From positions 1-64,000 of the forward strand of contig JASANE010018601.1 of assembly GCA_030248225.1 (NCBI GenBank): a stretch of DNA of 64,000 nucleotides. The letters are read 5' to 3'. The DNA is from Trileptium ribeirensis (taxonomy: Eukaryota; Nematoda; Enoplea; Enoplida; Thoracostomopsidae). The translations under genes were made by a program, and so were the position numbers. Numbering within the stretch: the stretch's first letter is position 1; every line of letters begins with the position of its first letter. Positions 1 through 11,400 of the stretch are shown piece after piece. Under the pieces are notes generated by a model. That model was not told where the DNA came from, searched no databases, and was given only the letters and a program-made list of their open reading frames with translations.

Positions 1-121
1 TACATTACATAAGATATGTAGCAACAGTATTTATGTAACAAAGCCTTCAATTGTGGAACCAAATTAAATCAATAGATTAAGTAACTAACTCCTTAAACCT
101 TAATACTAAACAGTAATTAAA
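1..121. other. No feature recognised
   Basis: AT-rich sequence with no coding or repeat signal that I can name. Confidence 0.5.
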
Positions 122-837
122 CTGGTTTCTCGCAAGCGAGGCTGAAACGGAGCGAGTGTGGTTTTATTTTTAAATTATAATTTTGTGTACACCTGGAACA
201 CACTGGCTGATGTATATACCGCTCTAAAACCTATTGAACATTGAACCCAGTGAAAATCCTTAAAACTCGTCGACCCTAAACCTATCGAAAACAACTGACA
301 GTGCATCAAAAATTGTCTATATAAGTTGTCCGGTACGAGGCCACCAAATGACTGAAAACAGACTATATTCTGGAAATCGGTTACATTGACCCGCAACCCA
401 TTGAACACCCATGATAATGCAATAAATATGCACACTGGGCTCTAGATAGTCCAATCGTTGTATTCAGCACATCGAAAAACATCTGTATACACTATTTTTG
501 GTGCCATGTACCAAACTACAGAAGACCGGCTATTTTCTACAAATCGGGCTTATTGACCGTAAACCCAATGAAAACGTCTGCAAAAGCATAAAATACTTGT
601 GCTGGACTGTAGATAACCAAATGATCGTATTCAGCCTGTCGGAAAACTTATTTAGACAATTTTTGATTAACCTATATGCAATGTGTACCCACACAACTGA
701 CGAAAGATTATATATATTCTGGAAATCAAGTTAATTGACGTAAAACCAATGAAAACGCCTGAAAAGGCATAAGATACTCGTGCTAGACTCTAAATACATA
801 AACCATCGTAATCAACCTACAGGAAAATCTATATATG
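122..837 (-). repeat. Dispersed repeat, 3' part, minus orientation
   Basis: Read on the minus strand this ends with CACTCGCTCCGTTTC, a CTCGC-TT-GCGAG hairpin and CCAG. Inside are three diverged copies of a roughly 170-bp unit. Each carries a phrase like TATTCTGGAAATCGG, then TTGACC…AACCC, an ATGAAAACG run and CTAGATAACCAAA. The unit recurs at other sites in the window. The other half of this copy lies at 5005-5772, and the LINE inserted between them. Confidence 0.7.
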
Positions 838-917
838 TTCACTGTATGCTCAGCGCAGGCAACAAATGAACATCTATGAGCACCGTAGATAAATAACTGA
901 ATTGTGTTGCCAGGTAA

Positions 918-935
918 AGCGCCGTCTTCGGCGCT
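918..935 (-). other. Stem-loop in the LINE 3' region
   Basis: Perfect 7-bp stem AGCGCCG/CGGCGCT with a 4-nt loop. It lies downstream of the end of ORF2, about 80 bp from the inferred 3' end. 3' hairpins in LINE RNA can be recognised by the reverse transcriptase; that role is inference here. Confidence 0.45.
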
Positions 936-1010
936 ATGATCCATGTAAGCTGTTGAGCAGTACTTGACAGATGCCTGAAGATACATGAACGCACGGCAAC
1001 AAAAAGCTCA

Positions 1011-3783
1011 GTATTGTGGCAATGAACCTGAGTCGTGGAGCATCCGTTTGAACATGGCAATATTTGCGGCCGAGACAACTTCGTCAGGCAATTGATTCCA
1101 GTAATCAACAGTGCGATATGAAAAGCAGTGCAGAGTATAGTTCCAGACTAACTATGACCTCGAAGACGACCAAGAGGACTGCGCTCGAAACACGAATCGA
1201 TGGCGACTCCAAACAAGCCATGACACAATTTGTATATTAAGATTAGATCGGCTCGCAAGCGTCTGGTCTTCAACGATTGGATGCCAAAACGATTGAGCCT
1301 TTCTTCGAACGATAAGTCGCAAAAGCCAGGAATAAGTCTAGTTGCACTGCGCTGTACCTTCTCAACTAGCTCGATGGCCCTGGCGTAGGATGGGTACCAT
1401 ACAGTACAACAGTATTCTAGTATCGGTCTTACCAAGGACTTGTACAGTTTGCTGATTATTGGGACATTCTTGTTGCTGATTGTTTTACGTAGGCAATATA
1501 AAACTTGCATCGCACGATGCACAGCGTCAGCGCAGTGAGTGGAGCTTCTAAGATTGTCGGAAATAATTACGCCAAGATCACGGATGCATGTCTTGCTTAT
1601 AAGAGGACGTCCGCCAAAAAAATATTCATGACACGGATTAGATCTACCGAAATGCAATATGGCGCATTTATCCAAGTTAAATTCCATGGCCCACTGATTA
1701 GACCAGTCCTATAAAGAATTAAGATCCAGCTGCATATCAGTAATATCAAGAGAAGTACACAGTGGATGTTTCGAAATGCGCCTATACAATTTAAAGTCAT
1801 TGGCAAATTTTAAAAGATTACCACTGAGGGAAAGGTCAATCAAATTAACGAAATAGGACATAGGAAATTAACAGCGTAGGACCAAGAGAGCTACCTTGAG
1901 GAACTCCACTACTGACCGAAATGCAGCTAGAAAGCGCATCACCAATCATTACAGCTTGAGTAGGATTTGACATAAAATTTCGAATCCAACCGAGGAGCGG
2001 GTGACCAACACCATGAGCGCTTAGAGTATTAATCAATCTTTGATGAGGACCGCGATCGAAAGCTTTCTTAAAGTCTAAGTAAACGGAGTCTACCCAGTCG
2101 TGCCTGTTTAGAGTATTAACCACATTGTCAAGGTAGGTTAGTAATTGCAGCTCACAGGATTTGCCCGGAAGAAAACCAACTGGGTGGAACGAATAAGATG
2201 ATTTGCAGAACCAAAGTGGACCAGTTCATATGAGATGATGGATTCCATGACTTCCAATAACACTGGTTAAACTGATTGGACGAAAATTACTAGAGTCGTG
2301 GACGGAACCTTTTTTGTGGATCGGGATAACAACAGCCTTTTTCCACAGCGCAGGAATAAAGTTGTATGATAAACAAGCGTTGAAGAAGATAGACAGTATC
2401 GGAAAAAGCGTAGCAGAATTTTCCTTTAAAATCACCGGCGGAATACCGTCTGAACCCGGGCCGCGTACCTTTTCATTTTTTTGACAGGCCAATGAATCTT
2501 ACGAGTTGTAAAATTTATGGCTGAGAGCGAAGCGGGTGAAACGCGTGCTAAGTTGGGAACAATATCAGGTTCAGTAGAGTAAACTGACGCGAAAAACTGA
2601 GCCATTGTGTCCTCACAATCTTTGTCATTTGAAGTATAACTGTCGTCTCCTTTACGAATGGGCCCGATAGAAGGCTTAGACTTAGACATCCTATTGACGT
2701 ATGCCCAAAAGGATTTGGGATCCTAATTAACATTGTTAGCTAGTTTAGATTCGTATGTAAAAACAGATCTCCGAACTTCCATGTCCGACCGCTCCGATGC
2801 GATGTTGTACGACACAAGATCAGCCTGATTTCGTGTACGCATAAACTTCCGCAATTTCGTTCGCTGATTTTGGAGAGCGCGAAAACAATTTGCATCAGCC
2901 CATGGTGGCTTCCTGGAAACCCGGATACCTCGAAACGGAACGAATACTTGAATGCAGCACCATATACTATTGTACATATAGTCGCACATCTCCCCAGGAG
3001 CGGCGGTAGGATCAAAACTGGACAATAAAGATTGCAGGAGAATCCGAAAAGACGCCCAATCTACTTTGGAAAAATCACGTTTGTTACTGGGAGTAGTTGG
3101 GGGATTTGACTTTGCAAAAAACTTGAAGGACACGCCAAAATGGTCACTGTTGCCGAGCCCGGAAACCGGCAAAACCTCAGAAACTAGATAAGGTTCGTTA
3201 GAGAAAACAAGATCGAGAGTGTTGTTTCCCCTGGTCGGAAAACGAACAAACTGATACCATCCCCCATCGTGGATGGACTCCATAAAAGCATCGCAATCAC
3301 GTGTCCACGTATATTGAGTCCAATCAATATTTTTGAAATTAAAGTCACCGACAAGAAGCAAGCGTTTATCAGTAAAGTCAGAAATGGTGCGAATAAATTT
3401 ATAAAGCTGTTCGTTTAGAACCAGTGAATTATATTCGGCTCTATACACAACGGCTATTAACAAAGAGTCCTCAGGCCATAAATTGATACGGCAACAAACG
3501 GCTTCGTCGTATAAAGCAGTACCAACTGCAGCGCAGCAAGCTACAGGGCAAAGTTTATTACGAATATAAAGAACTCCACCACCCCTAGTTTCTCGATCTT
3601 CACGAAATACAGTGTAGCCTTAGATGGAAGTTAAACCCTCTGTGTCACGTTCACCGACGCACCAGGACTCAGTCACTGCCACAATGTCCGGAAAATTATT
3701 GTGATACAAATAAATAGGCAGCAAGTGCAATTTGTTCATAATGCTACGAGCATTGATTAATAAACAGTTACTTTTATTTATTT
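1011..3783 (-). pseudogene. LINE ORF2: endonuclease and reverse transcriptase, broken
   Basis: The frame starts around 3783 (INARSIMNKLHLLP, endonuclease domain with VAVTESW, GGGVLYI and LLVGDFN), and the reverse transcriptase follows (GPGSDGIPP, KKGSVHDSSNFRPISL, YLDFKKAFDRGPHQRL, SSGVPQGSSLGP). The C-terminal part reads RDLGVIISDNL, then FSYRTVDYWNQLPDEVVSA to about 1011. Breaks seen: TAA near 3620 in the endonuclease, TAG near 2725, frameshifts near 2490, 2245 and 1860, TAG near 1710 and a TAG near 1147. The active-site box, normally FADD, reads FAND near 1800, so one catalytic aspartate is lost. Confidence 0.88.
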
Positions 3784-3952
3784 AAAACACAGTTACTTGA
3801 CTGATTACTATTATCACAGTTATTCGAGACTGACATAACGTTGTTTACACAATAATTAGAGTCAAAATTATTCGGTTTCACATTTAGGTAATTATTAAAA
3901 ACATGACAGCTAGAGATTGTATTTAAACTATTAATTGTTTGAACGTTTGTAT

Positions 3953-4807
3953 TTACTGAACTACATCGCTTAGGTGGCTGACTGCCCCGCCTAAAGGGAC
4001 AGGGACCAAATTACCGCGACGAATAACCATACGCTTACCGGATTGATTGTCATCTCGCAGGGCAGTGACTAAAGCTTTGTGCTTTTTCAGCTGCATTTGA
4101 GTAAGATCAGGCTTCACATATACTCTTCTGTAATCAGATAACGAGCTAAGCGATTTAGCCCGTGCTAAAGCAGTACGTTTAACAACAACAGAGGATAACC
4201 GAATTTTAACTGCACGTTTTATATCACCAACTTTTTTTCCAAGCCGTTGATGCGACAACATATCGGATTCATTTACACCCACTATTTTCAAAGTATTAAC
4301 AATAGCTACATTTTCGTCGGCGTCAGTTTCCATTTCCGGAAGCCCAAACACCATTATGTTGGCTTCGCGTCGATGCTGATCTTAAATTTCATTCATTACG
4401 GTTTCAATTATAGACGTAGGAGAAATTACAGGACGAGCGCCATTAGACTCCAGAGTCTCGTAGTTATTAGACATATCTTGGCTCGCGTCAGCAGATGAAT
4501 TGAACTTTTGTTCTAGTAAAGAGAAACGAGATTCCAGATCATTGTATTTCTTAGTTAGTTCTCCGAGATTATTAACTAAACTTTTAGCGGGAGCTTTACA
4601 GACAACACAAAACTACGTAACCGGAGAGTCCTGCTTTGATACCTCGTTGAATACGGCTTTCGTCAGACTGGAGCACGTGAAGTGAAAGGATCGATTGCAC
4701 AGGTTGCAAGTCACGAAACTGTCACCATTGTCAATTCGAATGGCCCTATCGCAGGTAACACAAGGCGGATTGGCCACAAACACGTCACTGTTCTGGCGTG
4801 TAGACAT
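3953..4807 (-). pseudogene. LINE ORF1: PHD-like finger and RNA-binding-like protein, broken
   Basis: ATG at 4807. The N-terminus has Cys/His spacing of a PHD-like finger (CVTC, CNLC, FHFTC and, after a stop, FCVVC). A coiled-coil-like stretch (LGELTKKYNDLESRFSLLEQ) follows, then IMVFGLPEMETDADENVAIV and LGKKVGDIKRAVKIRLSS, a region typical of CR1/L2 ORF1 proteins that bind element RNA. All parts are in one frame but interrupted by TAG at about 4613 and TAA at about 4387. Confidence 0.8.
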
Positions 4808-4854
4808 GTCAATATGGTACAAGCTAACAGCTATATTTATATCTGTAATATCTG

Positions 4855-5004
4855 AATGCAATAATATATATATATACATATTACATATATATACAATTAT
4901 AATGCAATTATATGCAATATATATACAATTATAATGCAATTATATGCATATAATGCATTATGATGCAATTATATATATACAATTATAATGCAATTATATG
5001 CAAT
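4855..5004. repeat. AT-rich microsatellite / short tandem repeat
   Basis: Repeated ATATATACAATTATAATGCA-type units of roughly 40 bp and (AT)n runs at the LINE 5' side. It may have grown from the insertion junction. Confidence 0.75.
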
Positions 5005-5772
5005 ATATATTTACAGTTCTTGATGACCTATACCTGATCCGTAACAACGCAACTGAAGACAGAGTATATTCTCAAAATCGGGTTCATTGACCCTAAACTA
5101 AAGCTATTGAAAAGGTATGAAATATGCATGCCGGACTCTAGATAATCAAACCGTTGTATTCAGCGTTCAGAAATACCTATATATAGGACAATCTTGTTGT
5201 CTGGCACGCAATACATAATCAGTCAAATGAAAACGCACATGTTCGAAATCGGGTTTGTCGACCGTAAAATCTTTGAAAACCATGAAAAGGTATATCGTCA
5301 AGTTAGACTTTAGGTAGCAAAACCATGGTATCCGGTGTGTTTGATAATCTAATAGGGACTCATTGTAAATTAAAAACAAACAGTAACACTGTGAAATTTG
5401 AAAAATCGATATTTCTGGCAAAGGGTCGTTGAATCATCTTCGGGCTCACAGCGGCCCTGGGAGTAGTCGTTGTAATCAAAGTTGTAAATCCCGGTGAGCT
5501 GATTCTGTGTCGCAATATGTGGATGCAAAGCTCTGGTGCCCGTTTGTCCAGATTTGGAAAAGAACCCTTAAAACGTATTTTTTGTTATTTTGACCCGGAA
5601 GATGAGATGGCAGTTGTTCACGTTCAATTAAAGTCATCACGTTTGCTATCGAACGAAAAAAAATTGGCGAAATTAGCCTATCCGAAAATGACTTATGAAT
5701 GACAGCGACAGACAAAAAATTTCACGATTTTCCTCTAGAGCCTTCAGAGGAATCTCCGCTCGCTCCGTTTTA
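5005..5772 (-). repeat. Dispersed repeat, 5' part, minus orientation
   Basis: It continues the 170-bp units of 122-837 at the exact phrase where they stop (…CTATATAT / TTCTTGATG…). It ends at the right with the 5' subterminal motif, on the minus strand GAGCGAGCGGAG, followed by GAAAATCGTGAAATTTTTTG and CATTCATAAGTCAT. The same block opens the copies at 21585 and 29143. Confidence 0.7.
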
Positions 5773-7041
5773 ATAAGTCCATTAGTATTATGTTACTACG
5801 ATGTCTCAGTTTTGTTGTTCCAGTAGTATTATAACGACGTATCTTGTTTCAGTAGCAAAAACGTGGCCTAAGCTGGGACATGCAGACGATTCTCCTATAA
5901 ACTGGAAAGTGCACTAATCGCAATGGGTTATCAAAATCTTGAATTTTATACTTCCCAAGATACGTATTCTGAAAAGAATTGAAACAGGATCTAAAGATTT
6001 GAAATAGGATCTATTGTACGCAAACAAAAAAAATTTCTGCTGAATTGACGAGAAACATAATCCATCAGTTATTTTATTTTGCATTATATGGGCTTAAGCA
6101 ATAAATTCTTGCTTAATTATGGCTACTCTAAATAGTGGTTAAAGAATTAAGGATATCGGCTTCCCCCCCACCCGCAGTGAACCCAGTTCATGACACAGGT
6201 TGATTTTAGCCGCCCTGCACTTCTATAGCTTCACAGGTCTCATATATATTTTTGCTCGCCTTAAAAATTAGTGATTTTTCTCTGATGGGTAAAAAATATG
6301 CGAAAGTTACCTTATTATATTTTCCTGCTGGTGTGATACCGCAAAAACTTTATTATGTAAATTGCATATATATAATATATAGTTACAAGCATTTGTTATA
6401 TCACACATGTTTGGTGCTTTCTGACAGCTACAGTACTTTACGGTCTCTACTAAAGTTTGACGACACCTGATGAACCGAGGAATGGCTTCCCAGTTACATT
6501 CAATCATAGTTGCGAAATGGTAGACTGTTCAGGCTTTGCTCCTACTTTAATTATCGTGGCTTAGGGTAGCTTGTTATTCCGTTCAAGCAAAGTTGTTGAA
6601 CACATTACGCATGATTCTGTGACCATACTATGGTTAGTTTATGTGAGCTGTGAAAATTACGAGCCAAATCAGATCAGCCATTTTTGGTTAGTGACAATAA
6701 CGTTTCCATAAGGTTTGATCTAGAATACTGTTTTGTGCCTTTATTTCTTCGTGGGAAGCGTTGGGTGGCCGCAGTAAATATATCGTATAAGACCAGTATT
6801 ATCTATCGTCAGAGCACATTCTGAGCGAACTTAGATATGTAGAATTGGTTGTTCCATACTTACTGGAAATGACATAAATGTTTAGCTGGGTATGGACCAT
6901 TGACATATATGTTGTGAAAATGTGTTGGTAACACCGTGTTGCTGTCACTGCTCGACCCAATTTCGTGAATAATTTGCGGGCACTGGATACGAATTTTCAC
7001 GCTGTATATATATACAGGCTACATCACATTAGCATTAAGAT
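5773..7041. other. Intergenic or 5' intron region, nothing assigned
   Basis: AT-rich with short open frames and no recognisable protein. Missing 5' exons of SHPRH could lie here, but I could not identify one. Confidence 0.4.
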
Positions 7042-7905
7042 ACTGGTATCTCACAAACGAGGATGAAACAGAGTGGGCTTGGGTTCATCAAGTGTAGTCA
7101 TTTTGTGTAATCATTTGTAACAGGCTTTGTGGTTGATGTATATACTACACTAAAACCTCTAACACGGAACCCATTGAAAACCCTAAAACCTCGTCGACCC
7201 TAAAAAAGTCGAAAACAATTAAAAATGCACGAAGTATTTGCTCCAGTATATAAGATAACAAATAATCGTATTCAGCATGCCTAAAACATATATATAGAAA
7301 ATTCTTGATACTCTGTACGCAATGTTCTAGTGTATACGCACTGCTGAATGTAAACACATTGTTGAAAGCGAACTATATTCTGGCATTCCGGTTCATTGAC
7401 ACTAAGCCCACTGAAAACTTTTGAATTTATACGAAATATTAAGATACCCAAACCATAATATTCATCGTACCAAAAACCAATATATAGACCATTCTTGATG
7501 TCATGCAAGCAATAAGTAACCAAGCAAATGAAAACTCTACGTTTTGGAATTCGGGTTAGCCGGGCTTAAAACCCTGGACATCGTATAAAAAGATATAGTA
7601 TAGTCAAGCTGGACTTTAAATAGCAAAACCATCGTATGCTCGATAACGTAATAGACGCTCGATGTAACGTGAAAACACGCAACAACATGCCAATATTTGA
7701 AAAATCGGTAGTTCTGACAAATGGGTAACAAGTCATATTCGAACCCACAACTAAAATCTCTGTGACCACGAAACCTTTCAAAACCCTTAAAACCTCGTCA
7801 ACCCTAAAACCATAGAAAACAACTGAATACGTAGTTTTTGTGCTAGTCTCCAGATAACCAAATCATGGTATTTAGTGTACTGAAGTTTTAAAATCTGTAG
7901 CAAGA
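7042..7905 (-). repeat. Dispersed repeat copy upstream of SHPRH exon
   Basis: Left edge ACTGGTATCTCACAAACGAG is the reverse complement of the family 3' end. Inside are at least three ~150-bp units with CTATATATAGA, TTCTTGATG and CTCGTCGACCCTAAA phrases. The right edge lies within 50 bp of the first recognised SHPRH exon and is not sharply defined. Confidence 0.65.
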
Positions 7906-7953
7906 TTTCTTTGTCACGATCCGACACTGAGAGATATAGTTATTGTGTTTCAG

Positions 7954-8448
7954 GATGTGACATTCCAAGAATTGTTCTTTCTCATGCACGTCAAATGAAG
8001 ATTCTACGATTTTCGATGTCTGAGGATCGTCAGTGTGGGTTAGCAATTGGTATTGTGGTTGATAAACACTCCCACTGCTGGATAACGCCGAGTAACTTTG
8101 ATGTCGACGTTTCAACAAGTAATCCAAAGAGCTATCCGGTTCAAGCTAATGTACCAGAAGAAATAATGACAGCGTTGGTTTCGGGTAGCAGATGTTTCCG
8201 TCTCATGGTCTCCGACTTGACTTGCGACGACTCGGAATCTGTTTCATTATCTTGCGACCAAATGCCGCAAACCTCTAGTTATAAGTCACATTCTAGCGAA
8301 GTAGGATCCATGTCATTGTCATGCGAGGTATGGCTTCGCCAGGACGCAATTCGGGATCTAAATTTAGCCTCAGGAGTCGAAAAACGTGCAACGCAAAAGA
8401 TATGGATTGATAATGTTATGAAACATTTTCTCGATTATATACCACCAG
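7954..8448 (+). CDS. SHPRH: SHPRH exon, N-terminal region
   Basis: Open exon after the acceptor TATTGTGTTTCAG and before a donor GTTAGA. It enters in phase 1 and leaves in phase 1. The last ~45 residues, with a degenerate [13 protein letters not shown] stretch and [17 protein letters not shown], resemble the vertebrate SHPRH segment just before the helicase (…MKKVMEKLHNSIIPD). The middle is serine-rich and low in conservation. The reading frame is open upstream to 7911, but the acceptor and the incoming phase suggest earlier exons. An initiator ATG inside at 7995 cannot be excluded. It is the first exon I can assign to the gene. Confidence 0.75.
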
Positions 8449-11400
8449 GTTAGATCTAAATTATGTGTATATAGTACGAGCTGTAATTTTATGGTAATGG
8501 TACATTTTTAGGTCAGATTAGGGAACAAAGTTCTGTAGGAAATCATAAGAAATATGGCGATATGTTGTTCAGATATTTGTAATGAGTTATCGCAAACCGT
8601 CAAACTTTCTCAAAGATTATTTAAAATTAAAGATTGTCATTTTAGGATATTTTGTATTGATTTTTCTATGCTTTTCGGTAAACCTACTTCGTTTCAACCC
8701 GGTTCTGTAGTAAGCGCGGTGGTAGCGTACTGGAGTTTGAAACTGTTTCTCAGCTACCAGAATTGCAAGTATGGGTATTACATGGGTATTGTCCTAATAT
8801 GTTGCCCATAATATACATCCATGGGACAATACATTGATAACATCAAATTTTGTAACTTTGCGACTGATTACAACTACGGACTGGAAAATTTTCGCCATTT
8901 TAAGCACCACGTGGCAATATTGTGCCATTTTTTCTAAATATAGGAAAAATGCGTGGTATGTACCTAATGGCACAATGAACTGTAGGTGGAGCAAAACTTA
9001 CCTTGAGGCATAAACTGGGGTAGGGCGAAATATATGGGGGCCCAATTTGGAGAAGCTAGATGTGCTGTAACGTCATTCAGTTACTTTGGTGTGATGATTA
9101 TCGCATCATGGCTTCTGTACGAGAAACTTCAACTTATATCCGATAAAATGCTATTTTATATATACAACCTATTAAATAATGAAGCAGCAAATTTTTGTAG
9201 CAAGATTATAGCTAATCGAAAACAAAATGGCATAGCACAGTAAAACTACACAATCTTAAAATAATTACTTTATTGTCCTCAATAAAATAAAAAATGATAC
9301 GACTTCTAGCTTGCATCATATTGCCTAAAGTTCCATATTTCTTGCGCTTTTTGGCTTATATTCGATTTGCAGTAGTGTTATTTTAATATTTTATAAAGCG
9401 GTATTTAGGATAATTTAAAAAAATTATTCTATTTGATTGCAATTGAACTGTGTTTGAAGAAATCATATAAGGTAAAGGCGTTAAATGTTTTACTTAATTT
9501 ACGACAGATTTTCAATTGATTTTATTTATCATTGTACAAGTAGAAATAATGGAAAATTCGCAATCTGTTTTGCCAACATTGTCAAAAATTCTACATTATT
9601 GTCCGGTTTTCTTAATTTCGTGGTTAGTTTTATGGCAGAACTGCCCAAATTTCATAATTTCCAATTTAAGTACAAAAGTTTCCCCTATTTATGACAATCT
9701 AAATTCTATATCAATATGCTTTAGTCAAATTTTGAGGTAAATCTTAAAGTTGTTAAAATAAAGGTATTTGCAACGGCTACACAAATTGATTTGTCTCAAC
9801 TATATGGCAAGAATATTCCGATAAAAAAATGGAAGCAATTGCAAGCTGTCACTTAGTAAAAATCACTGCGTTTGAAGTTTAGGGGATGTTCGATGAATCG
9901 GGTGCAGGCTGGACGTGGTTGGATTAGCGCTCATCTCACCTGTTCCAAAACTCCAGGTTAATGTGGCGATGCTGCCAGTTAATTCATTGTTGAGCGTCTT
10001 GAAGACAATTGCAATAAAGTTATGGAGGTGTCGGATGATAAACCGCAATTTAGTGTCAATAACGTTTCGTTCTCAGGCTGTCATAGTCGATCACAAATCG
10101 TTGATGCATTTGCCGCCGTGACCTTAATAGAAATGATATACATATTATTGTTTGCTACACATTTATTCAGTGTACTTGCAGAACAATTTTGTGTGGACGG
10201 TTGCACGAACAGCGAAAATATTTACGAATTTTACCATATTTTGCGTCATTGGAAAGTTGAAGACAAATATCGCATAGTAAGGCATGATATCGATTAGTTT
10301 TTATGTTAAAAAGTTGCACTTGATTTGGAAACAATGTAGACCTAAAAAGTATGACCTTAATAGAAATGATATACATATTATTGTTTGCTACACATTTATT
10401 CAGTGTACTTGCAGAACAATTTTGTGTGGACGGTTGCACGAACAGCGAAAATATTTACGAATTTTACCATATTTTGCGTCATTGGAAAGTTGAAGACAAA
10501 TATCGCATAGTAAGGCATGATATCGATTAGTTTTTATGTTAAAAAGTTGCACTTGATTTGGAAACAATGTAGACCTAAAAAGTATGATAATTTAATTTTG
10601 GCTTTGAGCGAGAGTGGTTCCGAGGCTTACCGAGAAGACAATGTATATAGTGATTTAGTAGCAATGATGATTTTGAGGAGGTATTAGAGGTCCTGTTGTT
10701 TTGTAGAATATGGGTTAGGGAGCTACAATGTAAGTTGATATAGAATTGCCGTTGGCCCAGGATGCGAGTACCACATTTAGCCGACTCCAATTGCCGTTAC
10801 ATAGTTATCACCAAATGCCTACTTTCTGAAAAGTGTAGATGAGATCTCCAAAAACTTCTGATCAAATCTTTTGGTATAGTTTGTTAGGAATGGTAGTATT
10901 CGATGCTTCTCGAGACAAAAGAGCGCATACTCGACATATTCGAATCATCTTCTGGATCGTTGACCGTAATTAATTTGTGGGCCAAAAAATCGCTAAATAC
11001 CTCCAAAAATTGGTCGAATTCAGAATTTTTGCAGACATATACATTTTTAGTCACATTGTTTTGAAAAGCATACTATTGCGTTCTGTTTAAAAATGAGATC
11101 GTTATTGATAACATGACGGTTATGGTTCTGCTAATTAGCACCTGCTATGCTTTTTGGCAACGTTCCTTGTTATGTTTTTTTAATTTTGCTGTTTGATCAC
11201 GAAAGTTTTCGAACTAAAAGAAATACGAAAAACCTGAAAATATTTGTAGACTATATGGGACTATATGTAGACTGGGAAGAACAATATATCGGCTATATTT
11301 TTAAAGTTGACAGACTACAGTCCCGGGGAAAAATAAGTGCAATCGAAAACGATCGAAATCATTCCAAATTCCGTTTCATCGAAATCGATCAAAATTTCGT

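Larger units (their letters stand above)
838..4870 (-). mobile_element. CR1-like non-LTR retrotransposon (LINE), decayed
   Basis: Minus-strand element with ORF1 (PHD-like finger, coiled coil, RNA-binding-like domain) and ORF2 (apurinic-type endonuclease plus reverse transcriptase with the CR1-type C-terminal YWNQLPDEVVSA motif). It is inserted inside the dispersed repeat whose two halves flank it. The 3' end at about 838 is inferred from the resumed repeat consensus. The 5' end is uncertain and merges with an AT-rich microsatellite. Multiple stops and frameshifts mean it cannot move itself. CR1-clade elements copy by target-primed reverse transcription. Confidence 0.88.

Noticed and set aside
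839..1108. Minus-strand frame MITGINCLTKLSRPQ as a separate gene
   Set aside because: It is the out-of-frame reading of the LINE ORF2 C-terminus (YWNQLPDEVVSA).
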